NCBI GenBank assembly: GCA_010021705.1 | Contig: RGMU01000016.1 | Span: 1 to 13,981, forward strand | Reading direction: 5' to 3' | Origin: Chitinophagia bacterium | GTDB taxonomy: Bacteria; Bacteroidota; Bacteroidia; Chitinophagales; Chitinophagaceae | DNA: 13,981 bases | Part shown: piece after piece, positions 1-8,695 of the stretch | How positions within the stretch are numbered: position 1 is the first letter of the stretch | How the letters are laid out: the number at the start of each line of letters is the position of its first letter | Position numbers and translations under genes: made by a program | The notes under the pieces: generated by a model | Database searches by the model: none | Told to the model about the DNA's origin: nothing | The model's input: the letters and a program-made list of their open reading frames with translations, nothing else

Positions 1-2
1 GC

Positions 3-767
3 AAATATTTAGACAAAGTGGCATTTAACGGTGGCATGTATGGCAGATATACCATACACCCCGCCTTGAGCTTAAAATTTGGCTTGGGCTTTGGGTCTTT
101 TTATGCCAGCGATGAGTGGAACTTTGATTTAGCCAAAAAAGCAAAAACACAAGGCGAAGACGCTTATCAGCGTTATGCAAGGGCTATAAAGTCTAAGGCA
201 TACATTTTTGAGAGCATGTTGTTGTTTGAATTTTCACCATTCCGCTACAATCCTGAAAGCCGCAAAGCACACCGTCGCGGGCAGCCTTATATAGGTGCCG
301 GGGTGGGTTATTTCCACTTTGAGCCTTATAGCAACGTGGCTATGAGCAACACATTTGTAAAAACATTCCCGCTTAAAATTGAAGGCAACGGCTTTGGCGA
401 CAGCTTTCCTAAGTCTTATTCACTATGGCAGCCAAGCATTCCTTTCGTTGTAGGCTACCGGTGGGACATTGGCGAGCACCTTAACTTAGGCATTGAATAC
501 TGCTACCGCAAAACGTTTACCGACTATTTAGACGGCGTTAGCGGCAAATACATTGACCCGGCAGAATATTCAAAACATCTATCGGCAAATGAGGCAGCCA
601 ATGCCCGTGATGTGCAAGATAAAGCGATTTACAGCATATACACACAGCCACACACCCCCGGGCAAATGCGCGGCAATCCGGCAGACAAAGACGCTTACGG
701 TTCGTTTAACATTACTTTCTACTACAAAGTATTTACCCGCACCAAAGAGTGGTGGCATATATTTTAA
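3..767 (+). CDS. Outer-membrane beta-barrel protein, DUF6089-like (5' end missing)
   Basis: The reading frame is open from the first bases of the window, so the true start and signal peptide lie upstream. About 255 residues are visible. They show alternating aromatic/glycine strands typical of a small outer-membrane barrel, such as GRYTIHPALSLKFGLGFGSF near the start and YIGAGVGYFHFEPY further on. The segments IPFVVGYRW, LGIEYCYRKTFTDYLDGVS and RGNPADKDAYGSFNITFYYK near the C-terminus match my memory of the DUF6089 family of Bacteroidota, including the conserved R-K-TFTDYLD-VS block and the final RGN...D.Y strand. The family's function is not established, and a structural or assembly role in the outer membrane is only inference. 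No terminator was recognised downstream. The family assignment is from recall, not from a search. Confidence 0.8.
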   Translation, partial: KYLDKVAFNGGMYGRYTIHPALSLKFGLGFGSFYASDEWNFDLAKKAKTQGEDAYQRYARAIKSKAYIFESMLLFEFSPFRYNPESRKAHRRGQPYIGAGVGYFHFEPYSNVAMSNTFVKTFPLKIEGNGFGDSFPKSYSLWQPSIPFVVGYRWDIGEHLNLGIEYCYRKTFTDYLDGVSGKYIDPAEYSKHLSANEAANARDVQDKAIYSIYTQPHTPGQMRGNPADKDAYGSFNITFYYKVFTRTKEWWHIF

Positions 768-1146
768 GTTACCCGTTGTTTAGTGATATTTATTGGTAGT
801 TTACCGGTGGAAGGGTAGCCTCGCTTTAGGTTATTTGGGGATATGGCTACTTATCTGTGAATCTCTTGTGTGAGGTACATTAAAACACAATCTGCTTATC
901 TTCAGATAAATTTGCTATTCACATTACCGCCTGTAGTAGTTAATGTTTGACAGGGGATAACATGCCTGTACGCGCACTTATATCAGAGTATGGCTGCTAT
1001 TAGGAAATAAGGGGTGCGCAGTAAAAATTTAGAAAGATGTACAAAAAACTATAAATTTGTAGGCTAAAGACTATCGCCGGCTAAATAGCATGTAGTATTA
1101 CCTCCACTGTCAATAGTTCTAAAAAAAGATATTAGAGTCCAATTTT
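768..1146. other. Geneless spacer between barrel gene and restriction gene
   Basis: No convincing coding region, RNA gene or terminator was found in these 379 bases on either strand. The only structured elements are a short perfect inverted repeat, TTATCT-tc-AGATAA, at 896-909, and a weak candidate promoter box at 1052-1059. The spacer could mark the left boundary of the acquired restriction gene, but no direct repeats or integrase remnants are visible to prove this. Confidence 0.5.
1052..1059 (+). promoter_or_regulatory. Possible -7 box for the type IIG gene
   Basis: TAAATTTG fits the Bacteroidota -7 consensus TAnnTTTG and lies about 90 bases before the start codon. No TTG stands at the expected position 19 bases upstream, so this is only a candidate. 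Confidence 0.3.
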
Positions 1147-4100
1147 ATGAAAATCAAACCCATAAATATTTTTGATGCCCTCAAAGGCAAGCCTATAAGG
1201 CATAAAAGATATTCGCAAATTGAAATAGACCAACTGATTAATAACACAAATCGGTTACTTAGCACTACATCAGAAAATAATACAGAGGAAAATCAAAAAA
1301 ACCACATTAGAGATTTTCTAAAAAATACTTATTACAGGCAAAACTATGAGATTAATACTAAAGGTAACATAGACCTTGTAATACATACAGGAAAAAGCTC
1401 TGTGGATCCTGTGGGTGTTATTATTGAGACTAAACGGATTGGAAACAAAAGCGAAATGATTACCCTTGAAAAACCCAATGTAAAGGCTTTTCATGAGCTT
1501 ATCTTGTATTACTTATTGGAGAGAATTGAGCACAATAATATAAACATCACTTATTGCATTATCACAAATACTATAGATTGGTTTATTTTTGATGCAATTC
1601 ATTTTGAAAGACACTTTATCAATAATAAGGAATTTTTAAGCAACTATAAAGAATGGAAAACTAACAGGAAGGTATCTAGCAACACTCAATTTTTTTATGA
1701 ACATATCGCAAAACCATACTTAGATTTAATAGATGTAGATCTGCCTTGCATCAAACTTAATTTAGCCGAATATGCAAATCAACCTATTACTGATAATGCA
1801 ACTGCGCTTAAATTTACCTATTTACATCACATTTTTTCACCGGAATTTTTGTTGAAAATACCGTATACTATTGATAAAAATAATCTTAATAGAGATTTTT
1901 ATGAAGAGTTATTGCATTTAATCGGATTGGAAGAAATTAAAGATGCTTCTAAGCGGAAAATTGTTCGTAAGAAAAGCAACAAACAACCAGGGTCGCTCGT
2001 AGAGAATATTATCACTGTATTGCAAACAGAAAACATTAATATTCAATACGGTTTTAACTCACAAAATAGCGACAATCCAAGCAAAGAAGAATTATTATTT
2101 GATACCGCACTTCAGTTATCTATGTTATGGGTAAACAGAATATTATTTTTAAAGTTGCTAGAGGCGCAACTCATTAATTACCACAAAGGAGATTCAAGCT
2201 ATAAATTTCTTACCATTACTTTAGTTACAGATTATCATGAACTTTATAAGCTATTTCATCAAGTTTTATCAGTAAAACCAGAAGATAGAAATCAGACAGT
2301 CGTTCATAAGTATAAAGCTGTTCCTTATCTTAATAGCTCTTTATTTGAAATATCAGAATTAGAAAGGCAAACAATACGAATAAACGCTTTAGATAATAAA
2401 GCACTACTGTCTATTTCAGATAATTCTATCTTAAAAAAGGCTACTGAATTTTCTCAAGAATCTTCTTTTTTATATTACCTCTTTTTATTTTTAGATGCTT
2501 ATGATTTTACTGATACGGAGGCAAAAATAATTAAAGAAAGTACAAAAAAACACCTCGTCAATGCGTCTGTCTTAGGTAAAATATTTGAAAAATTAAATGG
2601 ATATAAAGACGGTTCTGTATTTACACCCGCCATTATTACCGATTATATGAGTAGGCAAGCCATTAGATTGCGTATTTTAGATAAATTTAGAGAAGAACCC
2701 TACAAATGGAAAGTAGAACAATGGGATGAGCTAAAAAATTATATCGCAGACAAAAAGTCTTCAAAAGAAATTTTGGCTTTTAATGAAGTAGTAAATAATA
2801 TAAAAATATGCGACCCTGCGGTTGGATCTGGTCATTTTTTAGTATCTGCATTGAACGAATTAATAGCCATAAAAGCAGATTTGGGTATTTTTGCTGATAA
2901 CAGAGGTATCAAATTTACAAACTTTGAGATAACCGTAGATAGTGACGAACTTTTTGTATGTGATTCCGCAGGTATCCCATTTCAATATTTAATTCATGAA
3001 GGTAAACCGGCTACATCGGAAATACAAAGGCTACAAATCGCACTATTTCATGAAAAACAAAAAATTATTGAAAATTGCTTATTTGGTGTAGATATTAACC
3101 CCGTTTCAATACAAATATGTAGGCTCAGACTGTGGATAGAATTATTAAAAAATGCCTACTATAAAGAACCCTCATACAAAGAATTAGAAACTCTGCCTAA
3201 CATTGATATAAATATTAAATGTGGGAACAGCCTGTTATCGCGCTTTGCATTTGATGCAGATTTAACCAATGCTCTCAAATCAATAAATTCAAATATCCAT
3301 GATTATAAAAAATTAGTGGACAGTTATAAAAAAGAAACAAATTCAGAAATTAGAGTCGCTACAACGCTATTAATTAACAACATAAAAAGCAAATTTAGTA
3401 CAGAAATTGGCAAACAAAACAAAAAACAAATTGAACTTAATAAATATAGCAGTGAGTTATTTAATTTACTTAACCCAGTATTACATGATGTAGTTCCAGA
3501 GGATATAAAAAAGAACGAAGAGAAGCGAAAACTCTTAGAATCAAAGATTGACTCTCTACAAAAAGAAATCGATTTAGATAAAGCAAATCCACTGTATAAT
3601 ACAGCTTTTGAATGGAGGTTTGAGTTTCCAGAGACCATGAATTCAAAAATAGAATTTGAAGGCTTTGATATTATTATAGGAAATCCTCCTTATATTGAGT
3701 CTAGGGGCAATAAAATAGATGACCGGCTAAAAGTAGAATTATCAAAGAAAATCGTCATCCGCAACGGTCAAGATGCTTCACTTATAACAAGAGGGTCTGA
3801 TTTGCTAATTTATTTTTTTGAGTTAGGTCTCTATTTATTAAAACCTAATGGATATTTCTCATTCATAACAGAAAATGCCTGGTTAGATACAGACTATGGT
3901 ACAAAATTTCAGCAGTTTTTATTAAAAAAGACTACAATAAGACTAGTTTTAGATTATAATCAAAAATATTTTGATAGTGATTCTGCCAATATTAACACTG
4001 TAATTACTTTGTTTTGTAATAGAAAACCTTTGGAATCAGATACTGCCGTTTTTTGTAAATTTAATGCTCCCTTAGCTGAATTAGCTTCTTTTCCAAACGA

Positions 4101-4965
4101 AATAAACCCAGAGAATACGCCGGGTAAAGTAAACTTGATACCTCACAAAAGTGAGACATTAAAGAAGTACAAATGGGGGATTTTGTTAAACGCTGATCCG
4201 GTTATTGAGTTGATGCTACAAAGAAGTCATCACCTATGTTTACTGCAAAAAGGGGTATTTGAAGTTGGACAAGGGTTAAATTTAACTAAAGATAACATCA
4301 TAAGCCCGTTAATGATACACGAACATAAAATAGACCCTAATTGGCTTATACCTTTTTTTACTAATGCAGATGGAGCACCGTATCACATTAATAGAACTAT
4401 CAATTATCTATTAGACCACGATAAAATTTCTAAAGACACCCTTTCGTTTTTCAAAAGCAAAAATATCAATATTCCCAAAATTACAACAAAAACACGTCAA
4501 ATACCAGCCTTAATACTGCCCCGTGGGATTGGTAGGCATTTCTGCGCTTATAATGCAAAAAACGCATATAGTGCGAGTTTTGTAGAAATATATATGAACA
4601 AAGATAGTCCACATTTAAAAAATATTTGGATATTTTTAAATTCATCTATTGGATGGTTAATGCGAGAATTATATGGCAGAAAAAATTTAGGCGGTGGTAT
4701 GTTAAAAGCAGAAGCAATAGATTTAAAAGAAATACCTGTCCTGTATGATTTTAGCAAATTTACACACCAAATAAACATTTGCTTTACAAACACTATTGGG
4801 CAAGAAGCTCAGCAATCACTTTCCGAAATGGATAGCGATATACACCAGCAAATAGACGATATTGTATTTGAAGCATTTGGCTACACTAATTTTGAAAAAG
4901 ACGCATTATTAAAATTATTGAAAAGAACAATAATGGAAAGAGAAGAGAAAGCCCGAAGTAAATAG
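1147..4965 (+). CDS. Type IIG restriction-modification enzyme (nuclease plus N6-adenine methyltransferase in one chain)
   Basis: This is one 1272-residue protein that should both cut and methylate DNA. Near the N-terminus a PD-(D/E)XK-like nuclease core is visible: D76 in GNIDLVI, then E94 and K96 in VIIETK. The methyltransferase core has a GSVFTP element at residues 489-494, the AdoMet-binding motif DPAVGSGHF at 556-564, and the catalytic motif NPPY at 846-849, which indicates adenine-N6 methylation. A charged, helical, coiled-coil-like insert spans about residues 719-815 between these motifs. The C-terminal ~350 residues probably hold the target-recognition domain. Length and order fit the Eco57I-like type IIG family, and the N-terminus resembles the DUF7149 type as I recall it. 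No separate methylase, specificity or BREX gene is adjacent. Base composition is visibly more A+T-rich than the flanking genes, which suggests horizontal acquisition. The recognition sequence cannot be read from the protein. The start ATG follows an A+T-rich leader. Confidence 0.88.
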   Translation: MKIKPINIFDALKGKPIRHKRYSQIEIDQLINNTNRLLSTTSENNTEENQKNHIRDFLKNTYYRQNYEINTKGNIDLVIHTGKSSVDPVGVIIETKRIGNKSEMITLEKPNVKAFHELILYYLLERIEHNNINITYCIITNTIDWFIFDAIHFERHFINNKEFLSNYKEWKTNRKVSSNTQFFYEHIAKPYLDLIDVDLPCIKLNLAEYANQPITDNATALKFTYLHHIFSPEFLLKIPYTIDKNNLNRDFYEELLHLIGLEEIKDASKRKIVRKKSNKQPGSLVENIITVLQTENINIQYGFNSQNSDNPSKEELLFDTALQLSMLWVNRILFLKLLEAQLINYHKGDSSYKFLTITLVTDYHELYKLFHQVLSVKPEDRNQTVVHKYKAVPYLNSSLFEISELERQTIRINALDNKALLSISDNSILKKATEFSQESSFLYYLFLFLDAYDFTDTEAKIIKESTKKHLVNASVLGKIFEKLNGYKDGSVFTPAIITDYMSRQAIRLRILDKFREEPYKWKVEQWDELKNYIADKKSSKEILAFNEVVNNIKICDPAVGSGHFLVSALNELIAIKADLGIFADNRGIKFTNFEITVDSDELFVCDSAGIPFQYLIHEGKPATSEIQRLQIALFHEKQKIIENCLFGVDINPVSIQICRLRLWIELLKNAYYKEPSYKELETLPNIDINIKCGNSLLSRFAFDADLTNALKSINSNIHDYKKLVDSYKKETNSEIRVATTLLINNIKSKFSTEIGKQNKKQIELNKYSSELFNLLNPVLHDVVPEDIKKNEEKRKLLESKIDSLQKEIDLDKANPLYNTAFEWRFEFPETMNSKIEFEGFDIIIGNPPYIESRGNKIDDRLKVELSKKIVIRNGQDASLITRGSDLLIYFFELGLYLLKPNGYFSFITENAWLDTDYGTKFQQFLLKKTTIRLVLDYNQKYFDSDSANINTVITLFCNRKPLESDTAVFCKFNAPLAELASFPNEINPENTPGKVNLIPHKSETLKKYKWGILLNADPVIELMLQRSHHLCLLQKGVFEVGQGLNLTKDNIISPLMIHEHKIDPNWLIPFFTNADGAPYHINRTINYLLDHDKISKDTLSFFKSKNINIPKITTKTRQIPALILPRGIGRHFCAYNAKNAYSASFVEIYMNKDSPHLKNIWIFLNSSIGWLMRELYGRKNLGGGMLKAEAIDLKEIPVLYDFSKFTHQINICFTNTIGQEAQQSLSEMDSDIHQQIDDIVFEAFGYTNFEKDALLKLLKRTIMEREEKARSK

Positions 4966-4971
4966 TTTCCC

Positions 4972-6222
4972 CTACACGCCGGCAGGTATTAGTGGCATTT
5001 CTTGCGGGTATAGCTTGTTTTCTAACTTATGGCGCACTGCGGCAAAGGCGGCTAAGGTCTCTTCAATGTCTTGCTCGGTATGGGCGGCAGTAGGTATTAT
5101 GCGTAGCTCTATTTGCCCCTTCGGAATCACCGGATATACCACTACGGAGCAAAAGATGTCATAATTTTCGCGCAGGTCGTGGGTCAGCTGAACGGCATCG
5201 TAAAGCCCGCCTTTCATAAACACCGGGGTTACGGGTGTGTTGGTAGTGCCTAAGTCAAACCCTGCTGCTTTAAAGCCGTTTTGCAGTTGGCGCACATTTT
5301 TCCATAGCTTTTCGCGCAATTCGGGCATGGTGCGTATCATGCGAAGGCGTTTTAGGTTGCCTTCTACAAATGCCATAGGCAGCGATTTGGCATAGATTTG
5401 GCTACGCATATTGTAGCGCATGTAGGTTAATATTTTTTTATCACCGGCAAAAAAGCCTCCAATAGAAGCCATAGATTTGGCAAAGGTGGAAAAGTAAATA
5501 TCTATATCGTCTATGCAGTTTTGCTCATCGCCTATGCCGGCTCCGGTTTTGCCCATAGTGCCAAAGCCGTGAGCATCGTCCACGAGCATACGAAAGTTGT
5601 ATTTTTCCTTCAACACGGCTAATTCGCGTATTTTACCCTGATTGCCCGACATGCCAAACACGCCCTCTGTAATCAACAATATACCGCCTCCGGTTTTGGC
5701 AGCGTGGGCTGTGGCGCGGGCAAGCTGTTTGTCGCAGTCTGCCACGTCATTGTGTTTATACACATAGCGTTGGCTGGGTATCATGCGTAGCCCGTCTATT
5801 ATGCAGGCGTGGCATTCGGCATCATACACCACCACATCATGGCGGCTGCAAAGCACGTCTATGGCACTGGAAATGCCCTGATAGCCATAGTTCACCAACA
5901 TGGCATCTTCTTTGCCTACAAATTCGGCAAGCTCGTGTTCTAAGGTATCATGATTGTCAGAGTTGCCGCTCATCATGCGGGCACCCATAGGCAATGCCAA
6001 GCCATATTTGGCTGCGGCATCGGCATCGGCTTTGCGCACTTCAGGGTGGTTAGCAAGCCCCAAATAGTTGTTTAAGCTCCATATTATTTTTTCTTTGCCC
6101 CTGAATTTCATACGGTTGCCTATTTCTCCTTCTAATTTGGGAAAGGCAAAGTAGCCGGGTGCTTTTTCTGCATAGTCGCCTATGGGTCCCAGTCTATTTT
6201 CAAATTTGGCAAATAAATCCAT
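4972..6222 (-). CDS. PLP-dependent alpha-oxoamine synthase (serine palmitoyltransferase-like)
   Basis: This 416-residue protein belongs to the alpha-oxoamine synthase family: 8-amino-7-oxononanoate synthase, 2-amino-3-ketobutyrate CoA ligase, serine palmitoyltransferase and cysteate acyltransferase. These enzymes condense an acyl-CoA or acyl-ACP with an amino acid, releasing CO2. Visible family features are WSLNNYLGLANHP near residue 48, the PLP-stacking histidine H138 in AECHAC, the DDAHGFG motif at 215-221 with the PLP-contacting Asp and His, and the Schiff-base lysine K249 in STFAKS. The nearest enzymes I recall are the Bacteroidota serine palmitoyltransferase-like group, so a role in sphingolipid or sulfonolipid base synthesis is plausible. 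No biotin genes are nearby. Substrate choice is inference. The gene converges on the restriction gene with a six-base gap and is divergent from pafA. Confidence 0.85.
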   Translation of the reverse strand: MDLFAKFENRLGPIGDYAEKAPGYFAFPKLEGEIGNRMKFRGKEKIIWSLNNYLGLANHPEVRKADADAAAKYGLALPMGARMMSGNSDNHDTLEHELAEFVGKEDAMLVNYGYQGISSAIDVLCSRHDVVVYDAECHACIIDGLRMIPSQRYVYKHNDVADCDKQLARATAHAAKTGGGILLITEGVFGMSGNQGKIRELAVLKEKYNFRMLVDDAHGFGTMGKTGAGIGDEQNCIDDIDIYFSTFAKSMASIGGFFAGDKKILTYMRYNMRSQIYAKSLPMAFVEGNLKRLRMIRTMPELREKLWKNVRQLQNGFKAAGFDLGTTNTPVTPVFMKGGLYDAVQLTHDLRENYDIFCSVVVYPVIPKGQIELRIIPTAAHTEQDIEETLAAFAAVRHKLENKLYPQEMPLIPAGV

Positions 6223-6330
6223 CGTTTACGCTAATTAAGATATGAAAAAATAAATACAAGCCCGCAAAATCTATTTTAGTGTTGCAACCCGCATAAGCGG
6301 ATATGGGGCAGGTTAACAGTAGAATTTTCG

Positions 6331-6338
6331 CAAAATTA
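6331..6338 (-). promoter_or_regulatory. Possible -7 box for the alpha-oxoamine synthase gene
   Basis: Read on the minus strand this is TAATTTTG, fitting TAnnTTTG, about 110 bases before the start codon. A TTG lies upstream but at 23 rather than 19 bases, so the match is imperfect. Confidence 0.35.
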
Positions 6339-6383
6339 ATAAAGAAATAACCATAATGTGCCAAATAGTGGCTACTATTTTCG

Positions 6384-6391
6384 CACATTTG
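6384..6391 (+). promoter_or_regulatory. Weak -7-like box for pafA
   Basis: CACATTTG is one base off TAnnTTTG and is followed 17 bases later by the pafA start codon. No -33 TTG is present at the expected distance, and no recognisable phosphate-control box was seen. Confidence 0.25.
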
Positions 6392-6408
6392 CAAAACTAT
6401 AAGTATTT

Positions 6409-8046
6409 ATGGCTCGTTATATTGTATTATTGGCATTTTTGCTATGTTTTGGTAGCCTTGCAGCAAGGCAAAATACTACTAATTCCCGCCCAAAATTAGT
6501 AGTGGGTATTGTGATAGACCAAATGAGGTGGGATTATCTATATCGCTTTTCGCACCACTATGGTAGCGGTGGTTTTCACCGGCTGATGGAAAAGGGCTAT
6601 AATTGCCAAAACACCATGATAAACTACTTGCCCACCTTTACCGCTCCCGGGCACAGCTGCATATACACCGGCAGCGTACCGTCTATACACGGCATAGCAG
6701 GCAACGATTGGCGGGACAACATCACCGGCAAAAAAATGTATTGCGTGCAAGATGACGCTGTTATGGAGGTGAATCAAAACCAGCTAAGGGGCAAATCTAT
6801 GAGTCCCCGTAATTTGCTAACCACCACTATTACCGATGAACTAAGGTTGGCTACCAACTTCAAAAGCCGCGTATTTGGCATATCGGTAAAAGACAGAGGC
6901 AGCATATTGCCTGCGGGGCACTTAGCGAATGGTGCTTATTGGCTTGACGACAGCGCAGGCTTTTTTTGCAGCAGCACCTACTACGGCAGCACTACCCCAC
7001 AGTGGTTAATAGACTTTAACAACCGCCACACGGCAGATAGCCTTATAAAATTGGGCTGGACACTTAGTTTACCCTTAGCCAGTTATACCGAAAGTCAGCC
7101 CGACAATTCGCCTTATGAGGGGGCATATAAGGGCGAAACAGCCCCTGTGTTTCCGCACTCCATTGCCGGGCTTAGCCATAAAGACGCATTAAAGGCACTA
7201 AAAGCCATGCCCGCAGGCAATACGCTTACTTTAGCTATGGCACGCGCCTGCGTGGAAGGCGAACAAATTGGCAAAACCGATGAGACCGACTTTTTGTGCG
7301 TCAGCCTTTCTTCCACCGACTATGTAGGGCATCAGTTTGCGCCCAATTCGGTTGAAATTGAAGATTGCTACCTAAAGTTAGATGCCGAAATTGACAATTT
7401 TTTAACCTATTTAGACAAGCAAATAGGCAAAAACAACTATACGCTTTTCCTTACCGCAGACCATGGTGCGGCACACAACCCCCAGTTTTTAATAGACCAA
7501 AAAGTGCCCGCAGGACTTGTACCTAAAGACTTAGGCAAGCAGCTTAATGCCTATCTAAAGTCTGCTATGGGCATAGATAGCGTAGTAATAGACTTAGACG
7601 ATTATCAGCTTTACCTGAACGATGCCCAATTAAACGCACCCGGCAGAGACAGGCGTGCCATTCGCAGTGCGATAGTAAGCTGGCTTAGCAAACGCCCCGA
7701 ACTTAGCTATGCCATAGACTTAGAAAACCCCGCCAACGCAGCCGTGCCCGCCACCATTATGGAGCGCGTAATACACGGTTATTGCAGCAAAAGGAGCGGT
7801 AGTATTCAGGCGATACCCAATCCTGCATGGTTTGAAGGTGAAGGCAAAACCGGCACCACACACGGCACTTGGAATCCGTATGATGCGCATATACCTCTAC
7901 TGTGGTATGGCAAAGGCATACCGAAAGGTGGCGAAACCCATGCACCCGTATATATGACCGACATTAGTGCCACCCTTGCTGCGTTGCTACACATTCAAAC
8001 GCCCAACGGCTGCATTGGCAAGCCTATAGCGGGTGTGGTGGAGTAG
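6409..8046 (+). CDS. pafA: PafA-type secreted alkaline phosphatase / phosphomonoesterase
   Basis: The protein has 545 residues, close to the 546 of the characterised flavobacterial PafA. A hydrophobic signal peptide (about residues 4-18, cleavage near A18/A19) points to export. Residues I recall as catalytic in PafA are present with a constant offset of one: metal ligands D37, D304, H308, D351, H352 and H485, nucleophile T78 in PTFTAPGH, and substrate-binding N99, K161 and R163. The sequence IYTGSVPSIHGIAGN is the family signature. The enzyme should hydrolyse phosphate monoesters in the periplasm or outside the cell with a two-metal (zinc) centre, supplying phosphate. In Bacteroidota, PafA is described as active even when phosphate is plentiful. 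The gene is divergent from the alpha-oxoamine synthase gene and has its own weak promoter-like box. Confidence 0.93.
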   Translation: MARYIVLLAFLLCFGSLAARQNTTNSRPKLVVGIVIDQMRWDYLYRFSHHYGSGGFHRLMEKGYNCQNTMINYLPTFTAPGHSCIYTGSVPSIHGIAGNDWRDNITGKKMYCVQDDAVMEVNQNQLRGKSMSPRNLLTTTITDELRLATNFKSRVFGISVKDRGSILPAGHLANGAYWLDDSAGFFCSSTYYGSTTPQWLIDFNNRHTADSLIKLGWTLSLPLASYTESQPDNSPYEGAYKGETAPVFPHSIAGLSHKDALKALKAMPAGNTLTLAMARACVEGEQIGKTDETDFLCVSLSSTDYVGHQFAPNSVEIEDCYLKLDAEIDNFLTYLDKQIGKNNYTLFLTADHGAAHNPQFLIDQKVPAGLVPKDLGKQLNAYLKSAMGIDSVVIDLDDYQLYLNDAQLNAPGRDRRAIRSAIVSWLSKRPELSYAIDLENPANAAVPATIMERVIHGYCSKRSGSIQAIPNPAWFEGEGKTGTTHGTWNPYDAHIPLLWYGKGIPKGGETHAPVYMTDISATLAALLHIQTPNGCIGKPIAGVVE

Positions 8047-8070
8047 TGCGCAGCAAAATAAACACCACCC

Positions 8071-8100
8071 TTGCAAAATGCCAAATAAACGCTACTTTTG
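8071..8100 (+). promoter_or_regulatory. Bacteroidota-type promoter of truA
   Basis: TTG (8071-8073), a spacer of exactly 19 bases, and TACTTTTG (8093-8100) match the Bacteroidota -33/-7 consensus fully. Transcription should start about 5-7 bases downstream, at or just before the ATG at 8107, giving a leaderless or nearly leaderless message. Confidence 0.75.
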
Positions 8101-8106
8101 ACCGTT

Positions 8107-8686
8107 ATGTACAGATACGCGTTAGAAGTGATGTATAATGGCGTATGCTTTCATGGGTCGCAGGTGCAGGGAGAGTTGGCAACGGTGCAGCGGGCATTAG
8201 ATGAGGCACTTACAGTGCTCCTAAAGCAACCAATGGTTACTTATGGTGCCAGCCGTACCGATGAGGGCGTTCATGCGCTGTGCAATTTTTACCATTTTGA
8301 CGTTGAAACGCCCATAGATTTTGACCTATTGTATAAGCTCAATGCCATAACGTCTGCGGGCTTATCGGCTAAGCGTTTGGTGGCTATTGCGCCTGATGCC
8401 AATGTGCGCTTTGATGCCATTAGCCGCCGCTACCGCTATGTGCTATACCGCCCCAAAAACCCTTTTAGGGTGGAAAGGGGCTTATTTTACCCGAGGCATG
8501 GTGCGCGGCTTAGTAGCCACACAACTGTATATAGCTAAAAACAAACTACCTCCGGCACACTTGCACGCTATATTTGAAGCTAAAGACAGCAAAAAAGCAC
8601 GCTTTGACGTACCGGGCTATGGGCTATACTTAGAGCACATTGCCTATCCGCAAGGTTATATGCAGGACGTTAATACGCTACAATAA
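8107..8686 (+). pseudogene. truA: tRNA pseudouridine synthase TruA, broken by internal deletion and frameshift
   Basis: TruA makes pseudouridine at tRNA positions 38-40. The first 128 residues (8107-8490) are clearly TruA: FHGSQVQ, then GASRTDEGVHA with the catalytic aspartate D52, then FDAISRRYRYVLYRPKNPF. The C-terminal part is equally clear but in the next frame (about 8486-8686): FTRGMVRGLV, then FEAKDSKKARFDVPGYGLYLEHIAYP, matching the RFLRNMVR...G.LFL..I.YP end of TruA. The frame switch is near 8485-8489. The two pieces sum to about 193 residues against roughly 245-270 for the family, so some 55-70 central residues are missing. The deletion removed a number of bases not divisible by three. 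The first frame then stops at 8536-8538. ATG 8107 is preferred over TTG 8098, which lies inside the promoter box. The end is nine bases from the convergent trigger factor gene. A sequencing or assembly deletion is the main alternative. Confidence 0.85.
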
Positions 8687-8695
8687 GCAGGCTTT

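Noticed and set aside
896..909. Perfect inverted repeat TTATCT-tc-AGATAA as an operator
   Set aside because: It is short and A+T-rich, far from the start codon, and no regulator gene is nearby. Chance is a sufficient explanation.
1147..4965. BREX PglX methyltransferase or DISARM methylase
   Set aside because: The protein carries its own N-terminal D...ExK nuclease motif, and no brx, pglZ or drm genes flank it, so a stand-alone type IIG enzyme fits better.
8098..8106. TTG at 8098 as the truA start
   Set aside because: It lies within the -7 promoter element, so it would not be transcribed. TruA proteins begin close to the ATG at 8107.
8387..8686. Separate 99-residue gene starting inside truA
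   Set aside because: Its first ~35 residues are an out-of-frame reading of truA, and only the part after the deletion junction is TruA-like. It is the displaced 3' end of truA.
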